DNA from: Ignavibacteriota bacterium
Lineage (GTDB): Bacteria > Bacteroidota > Ignavibacteria > Ignavibacteriales > Melioribacteraceae
Direction of reading: 5' to 3'
DNA length: 64,000 bases
NCBI GenBank assembly: GCA_013112585.1
Contig: JABFGH010000001.1
Span: 124,001 to 188,000 of the forward strand
The number at the start of each line of letters is the position of its first letter. Within the stretch, counting starts at the first letter, position 1. The notes beneath the pieces were generated by a model. It saw nothing but the letters and a program-made list of their open reading frames with translations, did not search any database and was not told the origin of the DNA. Positions 43,010 through 52,258 of this stretch are shown in pieces. The translations under genes were made by a program, and so were the position numbers.

Positions 43010-44020
43010 ATGAATTCAAAATTTAAAGGCAAACACTTTTTATCATGTGAAGATTGGAATAAAGAAGAACTAGATATAGTTTTTGATACCTCATTCGATT
43101 TGAAGAATAAGTTTAAGACAGGTGTGCCAACGGTTCATTTACATTACAAAACATTGTTCATGATATTCTTTGAACAATCAACCCGAACACGGAATTCGAT
43201 GGAAGCGGGGATGACGCAGCTTGGCGGTCATGCACATGATCTAACAGAAGATAAAATGCAGCTCTCGCACGGAGAAATTGCAAAAGATACTGCAATTATT
43301 CTTTCAAGAATGGGGCATGGAATTGCCTCGCGTAATTGTTTTTACGGGGTAGGTAACGAATACCTTAACGAAATGGCAAGGCACAGCAGCAAGCCTGTAA
43401 TGTCGCTTCAAGATGATATTTATCATCCGTTTCAAGGGCTTGCAGACTTAATGACAATTTTTGAAAAATTTAGCAATGACCCAAAGGGCTTAAAGGTAAC
43501 AGTATCTTGGGCTTATGCCGATACTCATTCAAAACCTTTATCAGTTCCGCAAACACAATTGCTCCTTTTCCCACGTTACGGAATTGATTTAACCGTTGCT
43601 CATCCAAAAGAATTTCCATTGAGTAAAAATATAATTGATAAAGCTCAAAAAAATGCAGAAGAAGGGGGCGGTTCAATTAAATTTACCGATAACATGGATG
43701 AAGGTTTTGAAGGCGCGCATATTGTTATTCCTAAAAATTGGGGCGGGTTTGGTCGCTATGGTGTTCAAGAGTATTTAGATAATGAAGCCGAATGCAAAAA
43801 AGAAATGGCGGAAAATTTAGCTAAGTATAAAAGCTGGATCTGTAATGATGATAGAATTAAACTCGCTGATAAAAATGTAAAATTAATGCATGCACTTCCC
43901 GCTGATAGAGGAAATGAAGTCACTGATGAAATTCTTGATAATGAAGAAATATCAATCGTATTTGATGAAGCGGAAAACAGACTGCACACAGCAAAGGCTA
44001 TAATGGCACTCACCATGTAG
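43010..44020 (+). CDS. ygeW: YgeW-like knotted carbamoyltransferase
   Basis: 336 residues of the aspartate/ornithine transcarbamylase superfamily: carbamoyl-phosphate motif FEQSTRTRNSMEAG, HPFQGLADLMT, and the second-substrate loop MHALPADRGNEVTDEI. The pattern FFEQSTRTRNS and GGHAHDLTEDKMQ fits the trefoil-knotted YgeW group, whose members lack a firmly assigned substrate but are linked to purine breakdown through 2,3-diaminopropionate or related carbamoyl intermediates. It is shorter than E. coli YgeW (about 396). GGATAAA lies upstream of ATG 43010. Confidence 0.9.
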   Translation: MNSKFKGKHFLSCEDWNKEELDIVFDTSFDLKNKFKTGVPTVHLHYKTLFMIFFEQSTRTRNSMEAGMTQLGGHAHDLTEDKMQLSHGEIAKDTAIILSRMGHGIASRNCFYGVGNEYLNEMARHSSKPVMSLQDDIYHPFQGLADLMTIFEKFSNDPKGLKVTVSWAYADTHSKPLSVPQTQLLLFPRYGIDLTVAHPKEFPLSKNIIDKAQKNAEEGGGSIKFTDNMDEGFEGAHIVIPKNWGGFGRYGVQEYLDNEAECKKEMAENLAKYKSWICNDDRIKLADKNVKLMHALPADRGNEVTDEILDNEEISIVFDEAENRLHTAKAIMALTM

Positions 44021-44051
44021 CTTTATTTTATTAATAATAATTTAAGCTGAT

Positions 44052-45302
44052 TTGAACGAATACATTTACAAATGTTTTAACTGCGACAAGGAATTTAGTT
44101 CCACAGAGATAGAACGTAATTTTATTTATCTTTGTCCCGATTGCGGCAAAGCAGAAAAGAATAAACCGCTGAATGGAGTTCTTCAGGTAATTTATGATTA
44201 TGACTCAATCAAAAATGAAATTTCAAGAGAAGAGTTTCTAAATTTCAATCCGGGACAAATAAAATCTTATCCTCAATTACTGCCGCTTAAAAATCCCTTA
44301 GATGAAGAAAAATTAGCAAGAATTAAATTTCCGCAATCTCCGCTTACTACAGTTATCATTGAAAATAATTCGGTTCAAGTTTTCGATGATACAAAAAATC
44401 CAACACTATCCTACAAAGATCGGGCTTCGCTGCTGACAGTGCTGAAAGCCGACGAACTTAGATGCAGTGATATAGCTGCCGCTTCAACAGGGAATGCCGC
44501 ATCATCATTAGCAGGTATATGTGCGGCATTGGGATTAACCTCACGAGTATTTGTGCCAAAAAACATTCCCAAAAGTAAACTCTTACAAATTCAAACTTAT
44601 GGTTCAGAGGTTTACTTAGTTGATGGAGATTATGATGAAGCATTTGATCTCTGTTTAGAAATTGCTTCTTCAAAAAAATGGTATAATAGAAATACCGCTT
44701 ACAATCCTATTACTATTGAAGGGAAAAAGAGTGCTGCCTTTGACTTGTTTATTGCCGGGAAAGGCGATCTGCCGGAGTATATTTTTGTTCCGGTTGGTGA
44801 CGGCGTGATAATTTCCGGTATGTACAAAGGCTTTTGGGAGTTGAAGCAATTAGGCTGGATAGATGAATTTCCAAAATTAATTGCAATGCAGGCAACTGGC
44901 AGTGATGCTTTAGTAAGATTTATTGAGACCGATGAATTTACTTATAAAGCCGCATCCACAATAGCCGACAGTATTTCAGCCGGTGCTCCTCGAAATTTGT
45001 ACATGGCTGCCTCAGCGGTTAAAAATACAAATGGAAGAGGAATTAGAATATCTGATGAAAATATATTAAAGGCACAAAGTAATATTGCAAGGAATACAGG
45101 AATTCTTGTTGAACCAAGCTGTGCAGTTTCTTATGCCGGTTTCAGAACGATGATGGAGGAAGGTTCAATTGATTCATCAGATAAATGTTTGTTAATGCTT
45201 ACCGGCAACGGTTTGAAAGACCCTGATGCACTTAGGAATAGTAATAAAAAACTCAATCCAAAAACTCCGACAGATTGGAAAAACGAATTATTAAATGAGT
45301 GA
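44052..45302 (+). CDS. Threonine synthase-like PLP enzyme
   Basis: 416 residues. An N-terminal zinc-ribbon-like CFNCDKEF ... CPDCGK is followed by a fold-type II PLP core: PLP Lys in PTLSYKDRASLL, substrate/phosphate loop AASTGNAASSLAG, and PLP loop in PVGDGVIISG. This is a threonine synthase design, but it sits 31 bases after ygeW and overlaps mocA by eight bases, with no threonine genes near. It may act on a diaminopropionate-like amino acid and thus fill the YgeX role (inference). The only sensible start is TTG 44052, without a clear ribosome site. Confidence 0.8.
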   Translation: MNEYIYKCFNCDKEFSSTEIERNFIYLCPDCGKAEKNKPLNGVLQVIYDYDSIKNEISREEFLNFNPGQIKSYPQLLPLKNPLDEEKLARIKFPQSPLTTVIIENNSVQVFDDTKNPTLSYKDRASLLTVLKADELRCSDIAAASTGNAASSLAGICAALGLTSRVFVPKNIPKSKLLQIQTYGSEVYLVDGDYDEAFDLCLEIASSKKWYNRNTAYNPITIEGKKSAAFDLFIAGKGDLPEYIFVPVGDGVIISGMYKGFWELKQLGWIDEFPKLIAMQATGSDALVRFIETDEFTYKAASTIADSISAGAPRNLYMAASAVKNTNGRGIRISDENILKAQSNIARNTGILVEPSCAVSYAGFRTMMEEGSIDSSDKCLLMLTGNGLKDPDALRNSNKKLNPKTPTDWKNELLNE

Positions 45303-45954
45303 TAGCAAAAATATTGCCGGAATAATTTTATCCGCCGGGTTGTCTTCTAGAATCGGAAGTCCTAAGGCATTGCTGGAATATGACGGTATTAATTTTATTA
45401 CGAACATTGTTTTAAAATTATCTAAAGTGTGCAATAATTTAATTGTTGTTACCGGGCATGAAAGTGAAAGAGTTGAACAATCATTTTTAGAAAATATAAA
45501 ATTTATGAGTAATTCTATAAATTCCATTACCAGATTAACAGAATCAGACTATTCTACACTAACAGAAAGTGTGCAATTTGTAAAAAACGATAATTATGAA
45601 AAAGGAATGTTTACCTCATTGCAATCCGGTATTGCTGCATTAAGTAATCATGAACATATCATTTATCATTTTGTTGATCAGCCAACTTTGCCTTTGTCTT
45701 TTTACACAAAATTCACGAATCAAATAAATGATAATATCGAATGGCTTCAGCCTGTATATAATGAAAAGAAAGGACACCCGATTATTTTCTCAAAAAATAT
45801 TGCGGCAAAAATATTAAATAGTGATGTGGATAAAAGTCTTCGAGATATTAATAAGTTAATTGAAAATAAAAAATATTGGGAATGCGATTATCCCGAAATA
45901 TTAGATGACATTGATACAAAATCTGAGTACAATAATATTATTATGAAAAAATAG
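45295..45954 (+). CDS. mocA: MocA/YgfJ-like molybdenum cofactor nucleotidyltransferase
   Basis: 219 residues of the NTP-transferase fold. N-terminal GIILSAGLSSRIGSPKALLE is the nucleotide-binding signature of MocA (GxSxRxGxxK). It attaches CMP to molybdopterin to give the cytosine dinucleotide form used by xanthine dehydrogenase-family enzymes. Its ATG overlaps the preceding stop by eight bases and xdhC follows after eleven bases, a usual pairing. Overall shorter than the typical 190-200 plus extension, but complete. Confidence 0.85.
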   Translation: MSDSKNIAGIILSAGLSSRIGSPKALLEYDGINFITNIVLKLSKVCNNLIVVTGHESERVEQSFLENIKFMSNSINSITRLTESDYSTLTESVQFVKNDNYEKGMFTSLQSGIAALSNHEHIIYHFVDQPTLPLSFYTKFTNQINDNIEWLQPVYNEKKGHPIIFSKNIAAKILNSDVDKSLRDINKLIENKKYWECDYPEILDDIDTKSEYNNIIMKK

Positions 45955-45965
45955 GTTTATCATTT

Positions 45966-46760
45966 ATGAATATATTCGAAAAAATAGTTGAGCTTCAAAA
46001 GAATAATACTGCATTTGTTTTAGTTACAATCGTAAATGCAAAAGGGTCTGTACCCGGCAAAGTTGGATTCAAAATGATCGTTACCGCATCGGGAGAAACC
46101 TACGGCACAGTTGGCGGCGGAGCCATTGAGCAAACCGCAATTAAACAGAGTAAGGAATTGTCATCATCAGGCGAAAACATGATGAAGGAATACCTCCTTT
46201 CTGAGAAAGTTCCAAAGTCGGGTAAAGAAGAGACAGTAATTGAAATGATGTGCGAAGGAAAGGTTTGGGTTTACTACGAAGTGTTTGGACAGAAGCCTAC
46301 ACTCTATATTTTCGGCGGTGGGCATGTTGGACAAGCTTTGCTCTATCAGTTAAAATATTTGGGCTACAAAATAATTTTAATTGATGATAGAGAAAATATT
46401 TCTGAATTGCCTAATTCAAAAATTGCTGATGAAATAATTATTACCGATTACGATAAATATGCATCGGAGTTTCAGCCGATACCAAATTGCTTTTATGTTG
46501 TTTTAACACATGGTCATAAGCATGATTACAGCGTGCTAAAAAAACTCATTGAAAGAAAAATTGAAACTAAGTACATTGGAGTAATTGCATCCAAATCAAA
46601 AGCTGCCGGACTAAAAAAACAAATTGCGGAAAAGTACAATGATGTGCCTGACTTCTCTCATGTTTATAGTCCCATTGGTTTAGGAATTGGCGGAAGCACT
46701 GCTGAGGAAATTGCTTTAGCAATTGCAGCTGAGATACAACAGATAAGATATACGGATTAA
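45966..46760 (+). CDS. xdhC: XdhC-family molybdenum cofactor sulfurase/insertion protein
   Basis: 264 residues. N-terminal XdhC/CoxI domain (about 10-75; GSVPGKVGFKMIVTASGETY, GGGAIE) and a Rossmann domain (IFGGGHVGQALLYQL near 118-132). XdhC binds sulfurated molybdenum cofactor and hands it to XdhB. It lies between mocA and the xdhAB genes. It probably serves all three hydroxylases in this window. Confidence 0.92.
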   Translation: MNIFEKIVELQKNNTAFVLVTIVNAKGSVPGKVGFKMIVTASGETYGTVGGGAIEQTAIKQSKELSSSGENMMKEYLLSEKVPKSGKEETVIEMMCEGKVWVYYEVFGQKPTLYIFGGGHVGQALLYQLKYLGYKIILIDDRENISELPNSKIADEIIITDYDKYASEFQPIPNCFYVVLTHGHKHDYSVLKKLIERKIETKYIGVIASKSKAAGLKKQIAEKYNDVPDFSHVYSPIGLGIGGSTAEEIALAIAAEIQQIRYTD

Positions 46761-46767
46761 TGTCTTT

Positions 46768-47184
46768 ATGAAATTTGAGCAGATAGTAAAATATTTAAAG
46801 TTCTTAAACCAAAAATGCAATAAGATTATTGATGACAATGAAGTCTCCGATGATGAATTACAGTTATTTAATAGTGAACTTATAAAGTTTAAGCAAACTG
46901 TAAGAAATGACAATTCCTTCAGTGAGCTTTTTGTTGAGTTAATTGAATCACTGAGACTAGACTTAAATACTTCCTCTCATTCATCTTTTTGGGGTTTCTT
47001 TAAAACTGTTACTTTTTATTTTAAACATCATTGGTCTTTTTTGTCTTATTATTCTCTTGATCAAAAAAAAAGGATAGTTGCTTTTAAAAAGTTAAGTGGA
47101 ATATTTGATAGATTATTATGGTTGATCAGGGAGGATAAGGTATTTAAACCGAAGAAACTGAATTCTGAAATTCCTGGAAATTAA
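46768..47184 (+). CDS. Conserved-looking helical protein inside the xdh operon
   Basis: 138 residues, mostly helical, aromatic- and Lys-rich (SFWGFFKTVTFYFKHHWSFL), with no Cys cluster or enzyme motif. Spaced eight bases after xdhC and three bases before xdhA, so certainly part of the operon. No known family recognised. It may be an assembly or anchoring factor specific to this XDH. Confidence 0.6.
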   Translation: MKFEQIVKYLKFLNQKCNKIIDDNEVSDDELQLFNSELIKFKQTVRNDNSFSELFVELIESLRLDLNTSSHSSFWGFFKTVTFYFKHHWSFLSYYSLDQKKRIVAFKKLSGIFDRLLWLIREDKVFKPKKLNSEIPGN

Positions 47185-47187
47185 AAT

Positions 47188-48609
47188 ATGAAAATGAATT
47201 TGAAATTTATCTGCAACAAAAATTTAGTTGTAACTGAAGTTCAACCGGGAAAATCTTTATTAGATTTTATTCGTAAAGATTTGCGGTTAACCGGAAGTAA
47301 GGAAGGCTGCCGTGAAGGTGACTGCGGTGCTTGTACAGTTCTCATTGGTGAACTGGAAAATGATAGAATGATATACAAGACTGTCAACTCATGCATAATG
47401 CCTGTCGGTGATATTAATGGCAAACACCTTGTTACAATTGAAGGATTAAGTGATGGTAAATTAAATCAAATTCAAAATGATTTTGTTGAGCAAGGTGCAA
47501 GCCAATGCGGATTTTGTACTCCGGGATTTATTGTTTCACTTTGCGGGTATTTTTTATCTAATGAGAAGCCAATATTAAAGGATGCAATAGATTCACTTGA
47601 CGGTAACGTTTGCCGCTGCACGGGATATGAATCAATTCGAAATGCAATTAATAATTCCATAGTTTTTCTTGAATCAAATGAGGGTGATAGTAAAAGACAT
47701 ATAGAAAAATTAGTAAGCAGTAATTTTATCCCGGAGTATTTTCTTGAGATACCCCAGAGATTAAACAACCTCTCTATTGATATTCAAAAGGATAGCGTAA
47801 ATGGTGATGCAAAGCAAATCATTGGCGGCGGAACGGATCTACTTGTTCAACGATGGGAAGAAATTGAAAATGCCGATGTGAATTTAATTTTTAATTTGCA
47901 TCAAAATGAAAAGATAACAGTAGAAGATAATATTTGTAAAATTAAAGCAACCACAACTGTCTCTGAGTTTTGGGAATCGGAGATTATTAAAAAGTACCTC
48001 CCGGAAATCACTGAGTCTCTTTATTTGTTTGGCTCTTTGCCCATCCGCAACAGAGCAACACTTGGCGGCAATATAATTAATGCATCTCCTATCGCTGATA
48101 TGACAAGTATTCTTTTAGCGTTAGATGCAAAGCTCATTATCGAAGGCAATTCCCGCAAGCAAATTAAGCTGAATGAATTTTATACCGGTTACAAAACTAT
48201 GAAACTGGAACCCGGTGAAATACTTGATGACATTCACATTGAACTTCCCGACGAAGGTGCGCGCTTTAATTTCGAAAAAATTTCACGAAGAACCTATCTT
48301 GATATTGCAAGTGTTAATTCATCAATCTATTTGGTTATTGATAAAGATGTTATTTCGGAGGTTCATCTTTCTGCCGGCGGAGTAGCTCCAATTCCCCTTT
48401 ACTTGTTTGAGACAGTAAATTATCTGAAAGGAAAAGAGATAGCATTTGAGACAATAAAAAGTGCTGCAGAAATTACACTCAAAGAAATTAAACCCATTAG
48501 CGATGCACGCGGATCATCTGCATATAAAAGCTTGATGCTGCGGAATTTGTTATTCGCTCACTTTGCAAAACTCTTCCCGAACATAATTGTAGTGGAGGAA
48601 TTAATATGA
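47188..48609 (+). CDS. xdhA: Xanthine dehydrogenase [2Fe-2S]/FAD subunit XdhA
   Basis: 473 residues, a fusion of the small and FAD subunits as in bacterial XdhA. CREGDCGACTVLIG (first [2Fe-2S], near 43-56), CGFCTPGF ... CRCTGYES (second), then the FAD domain with IIGGGTDLLVQRWEE and LPIRNRATLGGNIINASP. It ends in the CO-dehydrogenase flavoprotein C-terminal domain. It overlaps xdhB by four bases (ATGA). With XdhB it forms a cytoplasmic enzyme that oxidises hypoxanthine/xanthine or, in anaerobes, runs in reverse on urate. Confidence 0.92.
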   Translation: MKMNLKFICNKNLVVTEVQPGKSLLDFIRKDLRLTGSKEGCREGDCGACTVLIGELENDRMIYKTVNSCIMPVGDINGKHLVTIEGLSDGKLNQIQNDFVEQGASQCGFCTPGFIVSLCGYFLSNEKPILKDAIDSLDGNVCRCTGYESIRNAINNSIVFLESNEGDSKRHIEKLVSSNFIPEYFLEIPQRLNNLSIDIQKDSVNGDAKQIIGGGTDLLVQRWEEIENADVNLIFNLHQNEKITVEDNICKIKATTTVSEFWESEIIKKYLPEITESLYLFGSLPIRNRATLGGNIINASPIADMTSILLALDAKLIIEGNSRKQIKLNEFYTGYKTMKLEPGEILDDIHIELPDEGARFNFEKISRRTYLDIASVNSSIYLVIDKDVISEVHLSAGGVAPIPLYLFETVNYLKGKEIAFETIKSAAEITLKEIKPISDARGSSAYKSLMLRNLLFAHFAKLFPNIIVVEELI

Positions 48610-50867
48610 AATATTATGATACCACTCAGCACGTTGCCGGTAAGTCGCAATTTATTGATGATATAACAGTTCCCGAAGGAACACTTTACGCAGCAATATT
48701 TTATTCTCCGATAGCTAAGGGAAAAATTATAAAATTAAATATTGAAGAAGCAAAAAATTATAGTGGAGTAAAAGCAGTATTTACTCATCAAGATATCGAA
48801 GGAGCAAATCAAATTGGGGGCATTGTTCAAGATGAAGAATTACTTGCATCTCATGAAGTTGATTTTGTCGGGCAGCCTATTGCTATCGTTGTTGCGAATG
48901 ATTATCTGACGGCAAAAAATGCTGCCAAAAAAAATCAAATTGAAATTGAAGAAGAGACCCCGATTCTTGATCCGCGGGAAGCACAAAGAAAAGGTGAACT
49001 GATTGTTCAGCCAATGATATTTGAACTTGGAAGTACGGAAACTGTGTGGGACGAATGTAATATTATAGTTGAAGGAATTGCGGAGTCCGGTGCGCAAGAG
49101 CATTTATATCTTGAAACTCAAGGTGCAATTGCTATTCCGACTGAGGGAGGAGGATTAAAAATAATTTCCTCAACCCAATCACCGACAGCGGTGCAGCGAG
49201 TAACGGCAAATGTTCTCAACATGCCGATGCACAAGATAGAAGTTGATGTAATGAGACTCGGCGGCGGTTTCGGCGGTAAGGAAGATCAAGCAACACCTTA
49301 TGCCGCCATGGTTGGACTCGCTGCACATAAATTAGGCAAGCCGGTCAAAATGGTTCTTCCTCGCCAGGAGGATATGCGGATCACGGGTAAGCGTCATCCG
49401 TATTCCTCAGATTTCAAAATTGGATTATCAAAAGATCTGAAGATTCTCGCTTATGAAGCTTCCTATTATCAAAATGCCGGAGCCGCGGCTGATCTTTCTC
49501 CTGCCGTATTGCAGAGAACGATGACACATGCAACCAACAGCTATTTCATTCCGAACGTAAAAGCAACGGGCTATTCATGCAGAACAAATCTCCCGCCGTT
49601 TACTGCTTTTCGTGGATTCGGAGGTCCGCAGGGAATGTTTGTAATTGAAAGTGCAATACACAGTGCAGCTAAAAAACTGGGTGTTGATCCTTTTGAAATT
49701 CAAAAGAAAAATTTATTGAGAAGCGGTGATGAATTTCCTTACAGCCAGATTGTTGAACATGGCAATGCTGTAAAATGCTGGAAACATTTGGAAGAAAAAA
49801 TAAATCTTAATGAAATAAAAAATGGCATTGCAGAATTTAATTCAAAAAGTAAATTTATTAAAAAAGGTTTTGCTCTGATGCCGATTTGTTTTGGTATCTC
49901 ATTCACATCAAAATTTATGAATCAAGCAGGGGCGTTGGTAAATATTTATCAAGATGGAAGTATCGGCATTAGCACTGCAGCTATTGAAATGGGGCAGGGT
50001 GTTAATACTAAAATTCGTAATGTAGCTGAGAAAATATTTTCAATTGATATTTCAAAAATAAAAATTGAAACAACTAATACAACGCGCATTCCAAATACTT
50101 CTCCAACAGCGGCAAGTTCCGGAGCCGACTTAAATGGAAAAGCAACAGAATTGGCTTGTGTAAAACTCTTTGACCGTTTAATTGATTTTGCAAAAAATGA
50201 ATTGCGGTGCAGGGAAGATTCAAAAATTGAAATTGTAAATGAAAATATAATTGTGGACGGAGTTCAATCTGAACTCAATTGGAACGAACTGATACAGCGG
50301 GCATATTTCAATAGAATCAACTTATCGGCGCAGGCGCACTTTGCTACTCCTGAAATTCATTTTGATACAAAGAAAAATAAAGGTAAACCATTTGCATATC
50401 ATTCTTACGGAACAGGTTTGATTGAAGTGAGCGTGGATTGTTTGCGCGGAACTTATGAAATTGATTCAGTGCAAGTCGTTCATGACTTCGGAAAAAGTAT
50501 AAATAAGGTTATTGATAAAGGTCAGGCTGAGGGGGCAATAATACAGGGAATTGCATGGATGACTATTGAGGAAATCCTATACGATGAAAAGGGTAAATTA
50601 ATGACTGATGCACTTTCAACTTATAAGATTCCCGGAATACATTTCACTCCAAAAGAATTTGATGTTAAGTTTCTTGAAAATACCGAGAATCCTTTTGCGG
50701 TATTCGGTTCAAAAGCAATTGGCGAACCGCCGCTTATGTATGGTATAGCTGCATATTTTGCTATTAGAAATGCTATGGAATCATTTAACCCAAATATGAA
50801 TGCTGAATATAAAGCACCGATGACGAATGAGCGCGTGCTGATGGCATTATTTAATAGAAACCTTTGA
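48606..50867 (+). CDS. xdhB: Xanthine dehydrogenase molybdenum subunit XdhB
   Basis: 753 residues. GGGFGGKEDQA (cofactor binding), TAFRGFGGPQGMF with the Arg that contacts the purine, AIEMGQGVNTKI and GSKAIGEPPLM with the catalytic Glu, all as in classical XdhB. This active site is closer to true xanthine dehydrogenase than the other two large subunits at 18532 and 26322. It is last in the ygeY-xdhB run. An intergenic repeat follows 13 bases after its stop. Confidence 0.93.
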   Translation: MKYYDTTQHVAGKSQFIDDITVPEGTLYAAIFYSPIAKGKIIKLNIEEAKNYSGVKAVFTHQDIEGANQIGGIVQDEELLASHEVDFVGQPIAIVVANDYLTAKNAAKKNQIEIEEETPILDPREAQRKGELIVQPMIFELGSTETVWDECNIIVEGIAESGAQEHLYLETQGAIAIPTEGGGLKIISSTQSPTAVQRVTANVLNMPMHKIEVDVMRLGGGFGGKEDQATPYAAMVGLAAHKLGKPVKMVLPRQEDMRITGKRHPYSSDFKIGLSKDLKILAYEASYYQNAGAAADLSPAVLQRTMTHATNSYFIPNVKATGYSCRTNLPPFTAFRGFGGPQGMFVIESAIHSAAKKLGVDPFEIQKKNLLRSGDEFPYSQIVEHGNAVKCWKHLEEKINLNEIKNGIAEFNSKSKFIKKGFALMPICFGISFTSKFMNQAGALVNIYQDGSIGISTAAIEMGQGVNTKIRNVAEKIFSIDISKIKIETTNTTRIPNTSPTAASSGADLNGKATELACVKLFDRLIDFAKNELRCREDSKIEIVNENIIVDGVQSELNWNELIQRAYFNRINLSAQAHFATPEIHFDTKKNKGKPFAYHSYGTGLIEVSVDCLRGTYEIDSVQVVHDFGKSINKVIDKGQAEGAIIQGIAWMTIEEILYDEKGKLMTDALSTYKIPGIHFTPKEFDVKFLENTENPFAVFGSKAIGEPPLMYGIAAYFAIRNAMESFNPNMNAEYKAPMTNERVLMALFNRNL

Positions 50868-50880
50868 ATAACATTGTTTT

Positions 50881-50977
50881 GTCATTGCGAACCTCGATTC
50901 TTTTCATCGAGGTGTGGCAATCTCTCACTTTTTGGCAGATTGCTTCTCCCGATAAAGAAAATCGGTATCGCAATGAC
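50881..50977. repeat. Cloverleaf-like intergenic repeat, family 1 (best copy)
   Basis: Outer arms GTCATTGCGA (50881-50890) and TCGCAATGAC (50968-50977) are perfectly complementary. Inside are three hairpins: CCTCGAT/ATCGAGG, GCAATCT/AGATTGC and CCGAT/ATCGG. The layout matches 17131-17221. Confidence 0.82.
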
Positions 50978-51097
50978 CCAGACCAGTTTATTCAGAGATT
51001 ATTCAAAGGCTACTAATAATCAAAAGATATCTGAAAATTATTTTTGTTTACCATTGTGAATAAATAGTTTAATTTTTTAATCTTTGTTTCAAATAAG

Positions 51098-51130
51098 TTT
51101 GTATTTACCTGCCGATAATTGGTATATTTG
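51098..51130 (+). promoter_or_regulatory. Bacteroidota-type promoter of carAB
   Basis: TTTG (51098-51101) and TATATTTG (51123-51130), separated by 21 bases, match the TTTG / TAnnTTTG consensus of Bacteroidota primary sigma factor. The transcript would start near 51137, about 48 bases before the carA ATG. Confidence 0.55.
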
Positions 51131-51184
51131 CCGAAATAATTTTTGCACTATTTATTCCATTCACATAAAAATTAAAGGACTGCT

Positions 51185-52258
51185 ATGAGCATGCTCATAT
51201 TGGAAGATGGTACAAAATATCCAGGCAGATCGTTTGGGGCAAAAGCAGATATTGATGGTGAAGTAGTTTTTAATACAGGTATGGTCGGATACCCCGAAAC
51301 TCTTACAGACCCTTCCTACAATGGACAAATCCTCACTCTTACATTTCCCTTAATTGGTAATTACGGTGTTCCATCTAAAGAAAAATTAGATGACTTGTTG
51401 AAGCATTACGAATCTGATAAAATTCAAGTTAGGGGTTTGATAGTCTCCAATTATTCTGATGAATTTTCACATTGGAATGCCGAACGGTCTCTGCATGAAT
51501 GGATGGCGGAAGAAAACATTCCCGGCATAACAGGGATTGATACACGAAAATTAACAAGGCAGCTTCGTGAAAATGGAACAATGCTGGGTAAAATATTTCA
51601 TGATGATGATAAAAAAGAAGGATTTGATAAAAAAAATATTCATGATCCGAACGATGATAATCTCGCAGAATTAGTTTCAATAAAAGAGCCGGTTGAATAC
51701 TCGGCAGGGAAGAAGAAAATTATTTTAGTTGATTGCGGAGTGAAGAATAATATTATTAGGGCTTTCCTCGGCAGAAACATTACTGTGCTTAGAGTTCCCC
51801 ACGATTTTGATTATTTGAATATTGAAGCCGATGGTGTTTTTATCTCAAACGGACCCGGTGACCCGAAGATGTGTGTGAAAACTATTGAGATAACAAAAAG
51901 ATGTATGGAAAGGGGAAAGCCGATTTTAGGAATTTGTCTCGGCAGTCAAATATTAGGCTTAGCAGCGGGAGCAGATACATTCAAATTGAAGTATGGTCAT
52001 CGCAGTCACAACCAGCCTGTAAACGAGTATGGAACGAGAAGATGTTTTATTACATCTCAGAATCACGGCTATGCAGTTGATGGCAATACTCTGCCGCTTG
52101 ATTGGCGCGAATGGTTTAACAATGATAACGACGGAACGAACGAGGGAATTATTCATATTTCAAAACCATTTTTCGGAACACAATTTCATCCTGAAGCATC
52201 ACCAGGACCGGATGACACAGAATTTGTATTCGATATGTTTGTAAGGAGTTTGGGATGA
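51185..52258 (+). CDS. carA: Carbamoyl phosphate synthase small subunit
   Basis: 357 residues. N-terminal CarA domain (LEDGTKYPGRSFGA, VFNTGMVGYPETLTDPSY) and class-I glutamine amidotransferase domain with the nucleophile Cys in GICLGSQILGLA and HPEASPGP (His/Glu). It releases ammonia from glutamine for CarB. It has its own promoter candidate and is 318 bases downstream of xdhB. The stop overlaps carB (ATGA). It supplies pyrimidine and arginine synthesis, and carbamoyl phosphate is also the YgeW substrate or product. Confidence 0.96.
   Translation: MSMLILEDGTKYPGRSFGAKADIDGEVVFNTGMVGYPETLTDPSYNGQILTLTFPLIGNYGVPSKEKLDDLLKHYESDKIQVRGLIVSNYSDEFSHWNAERSLHEWMAEENIPGITGIDTRKLTRQLRENGTMLGKIFHDDDKKEGFDKKNIHDPNDDNLAELVSIKEPVEYSAGKKKIILVDCGVKNNIIRAFLGRNITVLRVPHDFDYLNIEADGVFISNGPGDPKMCVKTIEITKRCMERGKPILGICLGSQILGLAAGADTFKLKYGHRSHNQPVNEYGTRRCFITSQNHGYAVDGNTLPLDWREWFNNDNDGTNEGIIHISKPFFGTQFHPEASPGPDDTEFVFDMFVRSLG

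Noticed and set aside
44052..45302. Housekeeping threonine synthase
   Set aside because: The sequence type fits, but the gene is embedded between ygeW and mocA with an eight-base overlap and no homoserine genes nearby, so I do not assign thrC.
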